NCBI GenBank assembly: GCA_036502625.1
Contig: DASXYG010000017.1
Location: forward strand, 1 to 64,000
Reading direction: 5' to 3'
Length of the DNA: 64,000 bases
DNA from: DASXYG01 sp036502625
Lineage (GTDB): Bacteria; Actinomycetota; Actinomycetes; Streptosporangiales; Streptosporangiaceae
A program made the position numbers and the translations under genes. The stretch's first letter is position 1; each line of letters begins with the position of its first letter. Below the pieces are notes generated by a model, which saw nothing but the letters and a program-made list of their open reading frames with translations, was not told where the DNA came from and did not search any database. This document shows, piece by piece, positions 1 through 8,012 of the stretch.

Positions 1-1068
1 GTGCGCGCCGTCGCCGACGGCGCCGAAGCCGTCGAGCACCGGCAGGCCGAGCGCGGCGACGAAGTTGCCGTCGCTCGCGCCGCCGACCGCGCACTCCTCC
101 AGCGCCACGCCCATCTTCGCGGCCAGCCCGGCGGCCAGCGCGAACAGCTCGCCCGTGCCGTCGGAGCGCACCATCACCGGACGGTTCCAGCGGCCGCTGA
201 CCTCGATGGACGCCCGCGGGTCCGCAGGGGCCAGGGCGGCGAGCGCGGCGTCGATGCGCGCCGCCTCCTCCTGGCTGCTGACGCGGACGTCGATCTCGCC
301 GTACGCGTGCCCGGCCTTGACGTTGGTCCGGGTGCCGCCGCCGATCACGCCGACGTTCACGGACGTGCCGGCGTCGAGGTCGGTCAGGGCGTGCAGCGTG
401 GTGATCGCGCGGGCCAGCTCGTCGATCGCGCTCGCGCCCTTCGTGGGGTCCAGGCCCGCGTGCGACTCCAGGCCGTGGACGTCGACGCGGAAGATGCCGA
501 CGCCCTTGCGCGCCGTCTTGATCGCGCCCGCGGCGCTGGCCTCGAACACCAGCGCGGCGCGCGCGCCCGACGCGGCCTCCTCGATGGCCGGGCGGGACGA
601 CAGGCTGCCGACCTCCTCGTCGCCGTTCAGCACCAGGCGGATCGCCGGGCGCGGCAGCCCGGCGGCCTCCAGCGCGCGCACGGCCCACAGGAACTGGACG
701 AGGCCGGCCTTCATGTCGAAGACGCCGGGGCCGGTCACCGTGTCACCGTCGACCCTGAACGGCAGCTCGGCGAGGGTGCCGACCGGCCACACCGTGTCGT
801 AGTGGCACAACACGAGGACCGGGTCGCCGGCGCCGGGGTAGTCGAGCACCCGGATGTCGCCCTGCTCGCCGCCGTCGATCTTCCGTACGGACGAAGGCGC
901 GCCCAGCGGGGCCAGCAGCGTGCCCTCGATCCAGGCCAGCGCCTCGGCCAGCCGCGGCCGGTCGCCGCTCGGCGTCTCGCGCCCGACGTACGCGCCCAGG
1001 TCCGCGAGCATGTCGTCGCGGTGCCCGGCCGCGAACTCCCGCAGAACGGCGACGTCGACCTCGGTCAT
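1..1068 (-). CDS. M20 family metallopeptidase, glutamate carboxypeptidase (CPG2) type, 3' end cut by window
   Basis: Zinc-dependent amide hydrolase that should release an amino acid from an N-acyl or peptide substrate in the cytosol. 356 codons are present; the C-terminal end lies beyond base 1. Visible M20 landmarks are the metal-binding HYDTVWPVG segment (about residue 90), FDMKAG, the acidic pair in NGDEEVGS, and the dimerisation-domain HGLESHAG. There is no signal peptide. The ATG at 1066-1068 overlaps the stop of the upstream ketopantoate-reductase-like gene as ATGA, so it is the last visible gene of a tightly coupled six-gene operon. It is a paralogue of the M20 gene at 15049-16203. Substrate cannot be read from sequence; N-carbamoyl or N-acyl amino acids fit the neighbours. 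Confidence 0.9.
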   Translation of the reverse strand, partial: MTEVDVAVLREFAAGHRDDMLADLGAYVGRETPSGDRPRLAEALAWIEGTLLAPLGAPSSVRKIDGGEQGDIRVLDYPGAGDPVLVLCHYDTVWPVGTLAELPFRVDGDTVTGPGVFDMKAGLVQFLWAVRALEAAGLPRPAIRLVLNGDEEVGSLSSRPAIEEAASGARAALVFEASAAGAIKTARKGVGIFRVDVHGLESHAGLDPTKGASAIDELARAITTLHALTDLDAGTSVNVGVIGGGTRTNVKAGHAYGEIDVRVSSQEEAARIDAALAALAPADPRASIEVSGRWNRPVMVRSDGTGELFALAAGLAAKMGVALEECAVGGASDGNFVAALGLPVLDGFGAVGDGAH

Positions 1069-2090
1069 GCGCTCAACTCCCCCAGCTCGGTCAGGTGGTC
1101 CTCGGACATGCTGGCACGGCCGTTCTCCACGTCGGCGAGGCGGGCCAGCATCGCGCGCAGCAGGGGGACGGCCACGCCGAGGTCGTCCGCGGCGGCGACC
1201 ACCGGGCCGTAGTGGTCGTGCACCTCGACGGGGCGGTGGCGTACGGCGATGTCGCGCCAGATGCCGCTGCGGTCCTTCGCCTGGGTGCGCAGCCACGCGG
1301 TGAGCCGGTCGGTAGCGGCGTCGCGGTCGGCGGGGGCGGTGGCCGGGAGGTACGCGCCCGGCTCGAACGCGTCGAACGGCTCCAGCGTCACGCCCCGCGC
1401 CGCGGCCACCGCGAACACCTCCGCGACCAGGCGGTACATCATCGGGCGGTGCCGGTCGACGAGGTCGCCCATCGGGGCGTCGGCCAGCGCGGTGGCGGTC
1501 AGCATCGCGCCGAAGCCGAGCTTCGACCAGAGGTAGCCGGGCACGTTGCCGGTCGCCTTCGCCGGTCCCCAGGCCTGGAGGTCGGCGACGACCTCGGCGG
1601 CCCGTACGGACGGCCTGCCGTCCATCTCGCCGACGACCAGCGCGCCCAGGCCGCCGTCCTTGATCACGCCCGGCTCGGCGACGTCGGCGAACAGGTTCAC
1701 GAACGCGCCGACCGTACGGCCGGCGCCGATGTGCGCGGCGATGGCGTCCTCGTTCAGGCCGTTCTGCAGCGACACCACGAAGCCGCCGGGGGCCAGGCGC
1801 GGCGCGAGCCAGGTCATCGCCGACTCCGTGGCCTGCGCCTTCACGCACAGCAGCACGCGGTCGTCGATCTTCTCGGTCTCCGCGGGCGTGGCCGCCTCGA
1901 CCGCGATGCGCTGGTCGCCGTCGGCGCGGCGCAGCGTGAGGCCGCGCGCCCGGATCGCCGCAACGTGGTCGGCGTCGGCGTCCACGATGCGTACGGGATG
2001 GCCCGCGGCGGCCAGGTGGAACCCGAGGGTGCCGCCGATCGCGCCGCCACCGACGATCGTGTACGCGCGTGTGGGGTCCATCTCCTGCAT
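1065..2090 (-). CDS. Ketopantoate reductase-like (ApbA/PanE family) NAD(P)-dependent dehydrogenase
   Basis: 341 aa. The N-terminal Rossmann fold begins at once with the GGGAIGG nucleotide-binding loop (residues 14-20), and a lysine sits in the LWSKLGFG segment typical of the PanE/ApbA catalytic core. The all-helical C-terminal domain follows. The family reduces 2-keto acids such as ketopantoate, but position in a catabolic operon makes a true pantoate role doubtful; the usual PanE is about 300 aa and stands alone or with panBC. The start at 2090 is preceded by GGAGGAG five bases upstream and abuts the TAG of the SDR gene (2091-2093). Its stop overlaps the M20 start by four bases. Confidence 0.88.
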   Translation of the reverse strand: MQEMDPTRAYTIVGGGAIGGTLGFHLAAAGHPVRIVDADADHVAAIRARGLTLRRADGDQRIAVEAATPAETEKIDDRVLLCVKAQATESAMTWLAPRLAPGGFVVSLQNGLNEDAIAAHIGAGRTVGAFVNLFADVAEPGVIKDGGLGALVVGEMDGRPSVRAAEVVADLQAWGPAKATGNVPGYLWSKLGFGAMLTATALADAPMGDLVDRHRPMMYRLVAEVFAVAAARGVTLEPFDAFEPGAYLPATAPADRDAATDRLTAWLRTQAKDRSGIWRDIAVRHRPVEVHDHYGPVVAAADDLGVAVPLLRAMLARLADVENGRASMSEDHLTELGELSA

Positions 2091-2888
2091 CTACTCTCCT
2101 CCGTGCCCGTCCTGGACGGACGTGTGACCCGGCCAGTGGATCGGCAGGGTGGTGGTGCCGGCGCTGGCGCCGCCGTCGACGCGCAGCACCGTGCCGGTGA
2201 CCCACTCGGCGTCCGGGCCGGTGATCCAGCGGACGGCGCGGCCGATGTCGGCGGGCTCGCCGATGCGGCCGAGCGGGTTGACCGAGACGGCGGCCTCGTA
2301 CTCGGGCGTCACCGGGTTGACGGCGCTGCCCACCCGGACGTAGCCGGGGCTGACCGCGTTGACGCGGACGCCGTGCGCGCCGAGCTCGACCGCGGCCGCC
2401 TTGGTCAGCATCTCCAGCGCCGCCTTGGACGTGCAGTAGTGCGCGGCGCCGGGGCGGGCCCGCGTGGCCGCGCCCGAGGTGATGTTCACGACCGCGCCCG
2501 GACGCCCGGCGCCCGCGCAGGCGTTGCCGTACGCGGCGGTGGTGAGCATCGCCGCGCGGACGTTGACGTTCTGCACCTGGTCCCAGATGGCGGCCGTCAT
2601 GTCGAGGAACGGCGTCGCCGGGTAGATGCCCGCCGCGTTGACCAGGACGTCGACCGGTGCGGTGGCCCAGGCGCGGCCCACGAGCGCGGCCGCCGCCCCG
2701 GCGTCGGCCAGGTCGACGGTCAGCTCCGCGACCTCGGCGCCGTCGGCCCGCAGCCCGGCGGCCACCTCGGCCAGCGGGCCCGGCGCGAGGTCGGCGACGG
2801 TCAGCCGGCCGCCGTCGGCGGCGAACGCCGCGGCGATCGCCGCGCCCACTCCCCCGGCCGCGCCGGTGACCAGTACGTGTCGGCTCAA
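2091..2888 (-). CDS. Short-chain dehydrogenase/reductase (SDR)
   Basis: 265 aa classical SDR. TGAAGGVGAAIA near residue 8 binds NAD(P); NAAG is near residue 85; the catalytic Ser lies in NITSG and the Tyr/Lys pair in HYCTSK. The protein therefore has a full catalytic set and should interconvert an alcohol and a carbonyl in the cytosol. The start is a TTG (2886-2888) overlapping the TGA of the MFS transporter (2885-2887), with GGGGAGGG just upstream, so translation is coupled. The substrate is unknown; the operon context suggests an intermediate of the compound imported by the adjacent transporter. Confidence 0.9.
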   Translation of the reverse strand: MSRHVLVTGAAGGVGAAIAAAFAADGGRLTVADLAPGPLAEVAAGLRADGAEVAELTVDLADAGAAAALVGRAWATAPVDVLVNAAGIYPATPFLDMTAAIWDQVQNVNVRAAMLTTAAYGNACAGAGRPGAVVNITSGAATRARPGAAHYCTSKAALEMLTKAAAVELGAHGVRVNAVSPGYVRVGSAVNPVTPEYEAAVSVNPLGRIGEPADIGRAVRWITGPDAEWVTGTVLRVDGGASAGTTTLPIHWPGHTSVQDGHGGE

Positions 2889-4177
2889 TCCAGTTCCCTC
2901 CCCTTGGTCTCCGGCATGGTCAGGTAGACGACCACGCCGATGAGTGCGGCCAGCGCCACGTACATCCAGACCAGGCCTCCGTGGCCGCCGGACTGCAGCC
3001 AGGTCGTGATGTACGGCGCGGTGCCGCCGAAGATCGCCACGGCCAGGGCGTACGGCAGGGCGATGCCGGTGGTGCGCACCTCGGCGGGGAACTGCTCGGC
3101 CATGATCACCGCGCAGTTCGCCGAGTAGCCGACGATCAGCACCATGCCGATGAGCTCGATGACCAGCACCGCCACGAACCCGCCGTGCAGGAAGTGGAAC
3201 GCCGGCCAGGCGAAGACCAAGAACCCGGCGGCGAAGGCGGTCATCGTGGGCTTGCGGCCGATCTTGTCCGACAGGAGGCCGCCGAACGGCAGCAGGCAGA
3301 GGAACACGATCAGCGCGATCGTGTTGGCCAGCAGCGCCTGGTTCAGCGGCAGGCCGGTCGCGACGTGCGCGTACGCCGGCATGAAGCTCACCCAGATGTA
3401 GTAGATGAGCGTGCCCGCGATCGTGATGCCCACGACCCGCAGCGCGGCACGCGGGTGCTCCACGAACATCGTGCGCAGCGGGTTGGCCTTCTTCCGCCCG
3501 GAGTCCTCAAGCTTGGTGAACGCGTCGGTCTCCTTGACCGAGACGCGCAGCCACAGGCCGAGCAGCCCGAGCAGGCCGCCGACCCCGAACGCGACCCGCC
3601 AGCCCCACGACTCCAGCGCCGGGGTGGCCAGCGTCGAGGTCAGCACGGTGCCCATCGCCGACGCGATCAGCGTGCCCGCGCCCACCGACACCTGCTGCCA
3701 CGACCCGGCGAACGCGCGGCGGCGCGGCGCGGCCGACTCGATGAGGAACGCCGAGGACGTGCCGAACTCGCCGCCCGCGGAGAACCCCTGCACCAGCCGG
3801 GCCAGCACCAGGATCAACGGCGCCAGCACGCCGATCACGGAGAACGGCGGGCAGACCGCGATGAGCAGCGACGCGCCGGCCATCATCGAGATGGTGAGCG
3901 TCAGGCCCTTCTTGCGGCCGAACCGGTCGCCGTACATGCCGAGGATCGCGCCGCCGATGGGCCGCATGAGGAACCCGACGGCGAACACGACCAGCGTGGA
4001 CAGCAGGTCGGCGGTGGTGTTGTGCGACGGGAAGAACTGGCCGGCGAACACCGGCGCGAACGCGGTGTAGACGGCCCAGTCGACCCATTCGACGGTGTTG
4101 CCGATGGCGCCGGCGACGACGGCCTTGCGCTGCGCGCCGTTCATCTTCCGCTCGGACGGCGCGTACGTCGCGCTCAT
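2885..4177 (-). CDS. MFS transporter, metabolite:H+ symporter (MHS) type
   Basis: 430 aa, twelve predicted membrane helices. The N-terminal IGNTVEWVDWAVY helix, the loop DRFGRKK between helices 2 and 3 and a C-terminal SDKIGRKP copy are characteristic of the MHS branch (ShiA/ProP/KgtP relatives), which import organic acids or zwitterions with protons. The ATG at 4175-4177 overlaps the stop of the deacetylase-fold gene as ATGA, and its own stop overlaps the TTG start of the SDR. An importer inside a catabolic operon suggests that it brings in the substrate of the neighbouring hydrolases. The exact substrate is not deducible. Confidence 0.92.
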   Translation of the reverse strand: MSATYAPSERKMNGAQRKAVVAGAIGNTVEWVDWAVYTAFAPVFAGQFFPSHNTTADLLSTLVVFAVGFLMRPIGGAILGMYGDRFGRKKGLTLTISMMAGASLLIAVCPPFSVIGVLAPLILVLARLVQGFSAGGEFGTSSAFLIESAAPRRRAFAGSWQQVSVGAGTLIASAMGTVLTSTLATPALESWGWRVAFGVGGLLGLLGLWLRVSVKETDAFTKLEDSGRKKANPLRTMFVEHPRAALRVVGITIAGTLIYYIWVSFMPAYAHVATGLPLNQALLANTIALIVFLCLLPFGGLLSDKIGRKPTMTAFAAGFLVFAWPAFHFLHGGFVAVLVIELIGMVLIVGYSANCAVIMAEQFPAEVRTTGIALPYALAVAIFGGTAPYITTWLQSGGHGGLVWMYVALAALIGVVVYLTMPETKGRELD

Positions 4178-5079
4178 CTGGTGTCCCCTTGTGCCGTGCG
4201 GACGTAGTCCGCGATCTGCGCGTGCGTCGCGAACCAGATGTCGTCGTGCGCCGCGATGTGGTCGATGAGCTCGGCCAGCACGGTCATGCGCGACCGGTGG
4301 CCGATGATGTGCGGGTGCATGGTGAGCTGGAACAGCCCGCCCTCGGCGCGCGCTCCGTCGAACTCGTCGCGCCAGATCTCCAGCGCGCCGCGCGGGCGCA
4401 TGTACGGCCGCAGCGAGGCGTAGCGCTCCATCATGAAGTACGGCGCGTCGTCCCTGATCCACTCGACCGGGATCTCCACCATGCCGGTGGGTTCGCCGTC
4501 GGCGACGATCTCGTACGGGTCGTCGTCGGCCATCAGCGAGGAGTCGTAGGTGAGGCCCAGCTCGCGGCTGATCTCCAGGGTGTGGTCGGAGAAGTCCCAC
4601 GAGGGGGTGCGGATGCCGACGGGGCGGGTGCCGGACAGGCGTTCGAGCGTGTCGATCGCGCGGTTGGCGAGGTCGCGCTCGTCGGCCGGGTCGAGGAGCA
4701 TGTTCCGCTCGTGGATCCAGCCGTGCACGGCCACCTCGTGGCCGGCGTCGGCGTACGCCCGCACCTCGTCGGGGTGCAGCAGCGCGGACACCCCGGGCAT
4801 GAAGAACGTCGCCGGCACGCCGCGCTCGGCGAGCAGCCGCAGGATGCGCGGCGCGCCCACGCGCGAGCCGTACTCGCCCTGCGCCAGCTTGCCCGGACGG
4901 GTCTCGCCGTCGCGCAGCGGGATCGTCTCGTGGTCGGAGTCGAACGACAGCGCCACGGCGACCCGCGCGCCGCCGGGCCAGGCCGCCGGGGTGAGGCCGC
5001 GCCCGGCGCGCACCCGGTCGACGTGCGCCCGCCAGGTCGGTTCGTCCCACTGCCAGGGCTGCGGCTCCTGATCGGTCAC
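4174..5079 (-). CDS. Polysaccharide deacetylase-fold hydrolase (allantoinase/PuuE-HpPgdA-like)
   Basis: 301 aa NodB-homology (CE4) fold protein without signal peptide or membrane anchor. Metal-site motifs are visible: SFDSDHE near residue 45, the HEVAVHGWIHE block about 60 residues further on, and TMHPHIIGHRS near the C-terminus. Cytosolic members of this subgroup include PuuE allantoinase and cyclic imide/hydantoin hydrolases rather than sugar deacetylases, which fits the M20 amidohydrolase in the same operon. The GTG start (5077-5079) has GAGGAGG five to eight bases upstream and overlaps the stop of the Lrp-like regulator (GTGA). A ring-opening amidohydrolase role is an inference. Confidence 0.88.
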   Translation of the reverse strand: MTDQEPQPWQWDEPTWRAHVDRVRAGRGLTPAAWPGGARVAVALSFDSDHETIPLRDGETRPGKLAQGEYGSRVGAPRILRLLAERGVPATFFMPGVSALLHPDEVRAYADAGHEVAVHGWIHERNMLLDPADERDLANRAIDTLERLSGTRPVGIRTPSWDFSDHTLEISRELGLTYDSSLMADDDPYEIVADGEPTGMVEIPVEWIRDDAPYFMMERYASLRPYMRPRGALEIWRDEFDGARAEGGLFQLTMHPHIIGHRSRMTVLAELIDHIAAHDDIWFATHAQIADYVRTAQGDTR

Positions 5080-6104
5080 TTTTCCTCCTCGTTGGTCGTG
5101 GCCAGCGCGCGCAGCTCCCGCGGGACGGGCACCCACGCGCGTTTGAGCGTGTCGATCTGCAGCGTGACGTCGGCCGACCTGACGCCGGGCAGCGCGCCCA
5201 CGACGTCGGTGGTGTAGCGGTACAGCTCGCCGTAATGGCGCAGCACGACCTGGCCGACGAGGTTGTAGCGGCCGGTGGAGGCCGAGAGGTATTTCGTGCC
5301 CGCGTGGCCGGCGAGCTGCTGGCCCGCCTGGTCGAGCCGGGCGGGGTCGACGTCGACCCAGAGCATCAGCTCGGTGCCGAAGCCGAGCAGCGTGGGCTCG
5401 GCGAGCGTACGGAACCGCAGGCAGCCGCGCTTGACCAGGGAGCCGACGCGGCGCCGCGCGGTGGCCTCGCTGCCGCCGACGCGGCGCGCCAGGTCGGCGT
5501 AGGACATCCGGCCGGCGTCGCCGAGGGCGTCGATGATGGCGCGCTCCAGGTCGTCGAGGCGCTCGGGCGGGTCCTCCCAGACCTGCTCCTCGAACGGCAG
5601 CGCCTCGCCGCCGAGCCCGGCGCCCGCCGTGGCGGCGGGGTCGAGCAGGCCGGGGTCCCAGTCGTGGTTGGAGATGAACGTGCGCATCACGGCGAGCGTC
5701 TCGGTCTCGATGACGCCGTCGAGCCGCCGGAGGTCGCCGACCAGCACGCGGACGAAGTCGCGCGGGCTCGGCACGACCATCTCGGCCACGCAGTCGGCGG
5801 TGCCGGTCACCACGCAGACGAACCGCGCCTCGGGGCGGGCCGCGATCGCCTCCGCCACCTCGGTGGACATGCCGGGACGGCAGCGCACCCGCATCAGCAC
5901 CGGCACGCCGAGCCCGCAGCGCAGCACGTCGACGACGCCGATCACGCGCAGCAGCCCGGCCTCCTCCAGCCGCGCCGCGCGGCGCTTCACGGTCGCCTCG
6001 CTGATGCCCGCGGCGCGGGCGACCTGGTGCCACGGCGCGCGCCCGTCGAGCTGGAGCGCGGCGACGATCGCCCGGTCGGCCTCGCTCACCGTGACGTCTT
6101 GCAT
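5076..6104 (-). CDS. Lrp/AsnC-type regulator with two tandem Lrp units
   Basis: 342 aa, twice the family size. Residues about 5-140 form one AsnC helix-turn-helix plus RAM ligand domain (HTH core around ISEATVKRR). Residues about 180-330 form a second (HTH core around GSEATARRR). Such duplicated proteins can bind DNA as pseudo-dimers and usually sense amino acids or related metabolites. It is the first gene of the leftward operon and is divergent from the D-aminoacylase at 6304. The inverted repeat at 6117-6154 in the shared promoter is a likely operator. There is no clear Shine-Dalgarno before the ATG, so the transcript may be leaderless. Confidence 0.93.
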   Translation of the reverse strand: MQDVTVSEADRAIVAALQLDGRAPWHQVARAAGISEATVKRRAARLEEAGLLRVIGVVDVLRCGLGVPVLMRVRCRPGMSTEVAEAIAARPEARFVCVVTGTADCVAEMVVPSPRDFVRVLVGDLRRLDGVIETETLAVMRTFISNHDWDPGLLDPAATAGAGLGGEALPFEEQVWEDPPERLDDLERAIIDALGDAGRMSYADLARRVGGSEATARRRVGSLVKRGCLRFRTLAEPTLLGFGTELMLWVDVDPARLDQAGQQLAGHAGTKYLSASTGRYNLVGQVVLRHYGELYRYTTDVVGALPGVRSADVTLQIDTLKRAWVPVPRELRALATTNEEEK

Positions 6105-6116
6105 GAATCGACATTA

Positions 6117-6160
6117 CGTGCGCGAATCAGTCATACGCAAATCAGTTTCGCACGGAATCA
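6117..6160. promoter_or_regulatory. Putative Lrp-regulator operator between divergent genes
   Basis: CGTGCGCGAA (6117-6126) and TTCGCACG (6147-6154) form an imperfect inverted repeat. They enclose two copies of ATCAGT, and a third ATCAGG follows. The site lies just upstream of the regulator start and about 150 bp from the D-aminoacylase start. No experiment is implied; it is a candidate by position and symmetry. Confidence 0.45.
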
Positions 6161-6303
6161 GGCACGGACTCGTACCGTCCGAGCCGATCGGTCATATCCG
6201 CACGTGGCGGCGTGCGTCCTGGCCGGGACCGGGTGATCGCGCGGCGGGCCTCTCCTGGTAGACCTTCACCGGTGGCCGCAGGACCAGGCGACAAGGGGTG
6301 GAC

Positions 6304-7908
6304 GTGCGCGACGTGGACGTGATCATCAGTGGCGGCGAGGTCGTCGACGGGACCGGTGCGCCGCCCGTACGCGCGGACGTCGTCATCCGCGACGGGCGCA
6401 TAGCCGGCGTGCTGCCGCCGGGTGCGGACCGGCCGGCCGAGAGCGCGCCGTCGGACGTCCTGGACGCGTCCGGGCTCGTCGTCGCGCCGGGCTTCATCGA
6501 CCTGCACTCCCACGCCGACTTCAGCATCCAGGACCACCCGGCCGCCGACACCGCCGTCCACCAGGGCGTGACCACGCTGCTCGGCGGCAACTGCGGGTTC
6601 TCGCCGTTCCCCGTGACGCCCACCGACGAGGGCCGGGCCGCGCTGCGCAGGTCCGCCGGGTTCCTCGACTCCGGCCTGTCCTGGGACTGGACCGGCCTCG
6701 ACGGCTACGCGGCCGCGGTCGACGCCGACCCGCCGGCGGTCAACCTGGCCGCGCAGGTCGGCCACGCGGCGCTGCGGATGGCCGCGATCGGCGCCGACGA
6801 GCGCGCGGCCACCGGCGACGAGCTCGACCGGATGCGGGAACTGGTCGCCGAGGCCGCCGAGCAGGGCGCGTACGGCATGTCCACCGGGCTGATCTACGCG
6901 CCCGGCTGCTACGCCTCGCCCGACGAGGTCGCCGCGCTGGCCACGACCGCGGCCGAGCACGGCCTGCTCTACTCCACGCACATGCGCGACGAGTCCGCCG
7001 ACCTGCTCCCCGCGGTCGCCGAGGCGCTCGAGGCGGCCCGCGCGTCCGGCGTGCGGCTGGAGATCTCGCACCTCAAGGCGATGGGCCCGGCCAACCACGG
7101 TGCGGTGCGCGCGGCGCTCGCCGCGATCGAGGAGGCGCGCGCCGACGGCGTGGACGTCACCGCCGACGTCTACCCGTACACCGCGTCGTCGACCACGCTG
7201 ACCTCGCGGCTGTCCGCGTGGGCCATGGACGGCGGGCCGGACCGGCTGCTCGAACGGCTGGCCGACGCGCCGACGCGCGCCCGCGTCGCCGACGAACTGC
7301 GCGCCAGGTTCGGCCGCGAGGTCACCCCGGACGGTGTCGTCATCGCGGAGCTGCCCGCCGGGCCGTACTCGGGGTTCGTCGGGCGCAGCCTCGCCGACAT
7401 CGGCGCCGAGCGCGGCGTGGACCCCGCCGACGCCGCGCTGGACCTGCTGGCCGCGCACCAGGCGCGCGTCGCGGTGATCAACCACGCGATGGCGCCGGAC
7501 GACGTCGCCACGGTGCTCGCGCATCCGCTGGTGAGCGTGGCCAGCGACGGCTGGACGCTGCGCCCGTCCGGCGCGGGCCGCCCGCACCCGCGCAGCTTCG
7601 GCACGTTCGCCCGGGTCCTGGCCCGCTACGTCCGCGAATCGGGCCTGCTCACGCTGGAGGACGCGGTCCGCAAGATGACGTCCCTCCCGGCCTCGCGCCT
7701 CGGCCTCACCGACCGAGGCGAGGTCCGCACGGGCCTGGTAGCGGACCTGGCGGTGTTCGACCCCGCCACGATCACCGACGAATCCGACTTCCTCGACCCA
7801 TGGCGCCTGGCCACCGGCGTCCGCCACGTACTCGTCCGCGGCGTGCCCGTACTGCGCGACGGCACGGCGACGGGGGCGCGGCCCGGCGGCGTACTGCGCC
7901 GGGGCTAA
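6304..7908 (+). CDS. N-acyl-D-amino-acid deacylase / D-aminoacylase (amidohydrolase superfamily)
   Basis: 534 aa. Hydrolyses N-acyl-D-amino acids (or D-glutamate/D-aspartate derivatives) to carboxylate and D-amino acid. Motifs include an N-terminal beta-sandwich start (VIISGGEVVDGTG), the metal ligands in GFIDLHSHADFS, the family signature GGNCGFSP, TGLIYAPG, STHMRDE and SHLKAMG. The C-terminal KMTSLPASRLGL segment is typical of D-aminoacylases. Three GTG codons compete (6298, 6304, 6313); AAGGGG at 6293-6298 fits 6304 best. It is divergent from the Lrp-type operon, with a strong terminator downstream (7961-7990). It fits a regional theme of acylated or D-amino acid use. Confidence 0.93.
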   Translation: MRDVDVIISGGEVVDGTGAPPVRADVVIRDGRIAGVLPPGADRPAESAPSDVLDASGLVVAPGFIDLHSHADFSIQDHPAADTAVHQGVTTLLGGNCGFSPFPVTPTDEGRAALRRSAGFLDSGLSWDWTGLDGYAAAVDADPPAVNLAAQVGHAALRMAAIGADERAATGDELDRMRELVAEAAEQGAYGMSTGLIYAPGCYASPDEVAALATTAAEHGLLYSTHMRDESADLLPAVAEALEAARASGVRLEISHLKAMGPANHGAVRAALAAIEEARADGVDVTADVYPYTASSTTLTSRLSAWAMDGGPDRLLERLADAPTRARVADELRARFGREVTPDGVVIAELPAGPYSGFVGRSLADIGAERGVDPADAALDLLAAHQARVAVINHAMAPDDVATVLAHPLVSVASDGWTLRPSGAGRPHPRSFGTFARVLARYVRESGLLTLEDAVRKMTSLPASRLGLTDRGEVRTGLVADLAVFDPATITDESDFLDPWRLATGVRHVLVRGVPVLRDGTATGARPGGVLRRG

Positions 7909-7960
7909 CTGAGCGCGCCGCCGGGCGGCGGGGCCTGCCGGAAGGGGCCGGGCACGCGAA

Positions 7961-7990
7961 CGGGCCGGGGCGACGTTCCGCCCCGGCCCG
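7961..7990. terminator. Bidirectional intrinsic terminator
   Basis: A perfect 12-bp GC stem (CGGGCCGGGGCG) closes a 6-base loop and is followed by CGTTTT on the plus strand. It lies between the convergent D-aminoacylase and chaplin genes. Confidence 0.8.
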
Positions 7991-8012
7991 CGTTTTCACC
8001 TGTCGCCTGTGG

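Noticed and set aside
2981..4207. Long plus-strand open frame opposite the MHS transporter
   Set aside because: High GC leaves few stops in antisense frames. The product is Arg/Gly/His-rich without motifs, while the minus strand encodes a clear transporter. The same holds for most other long antisense frames in the window.
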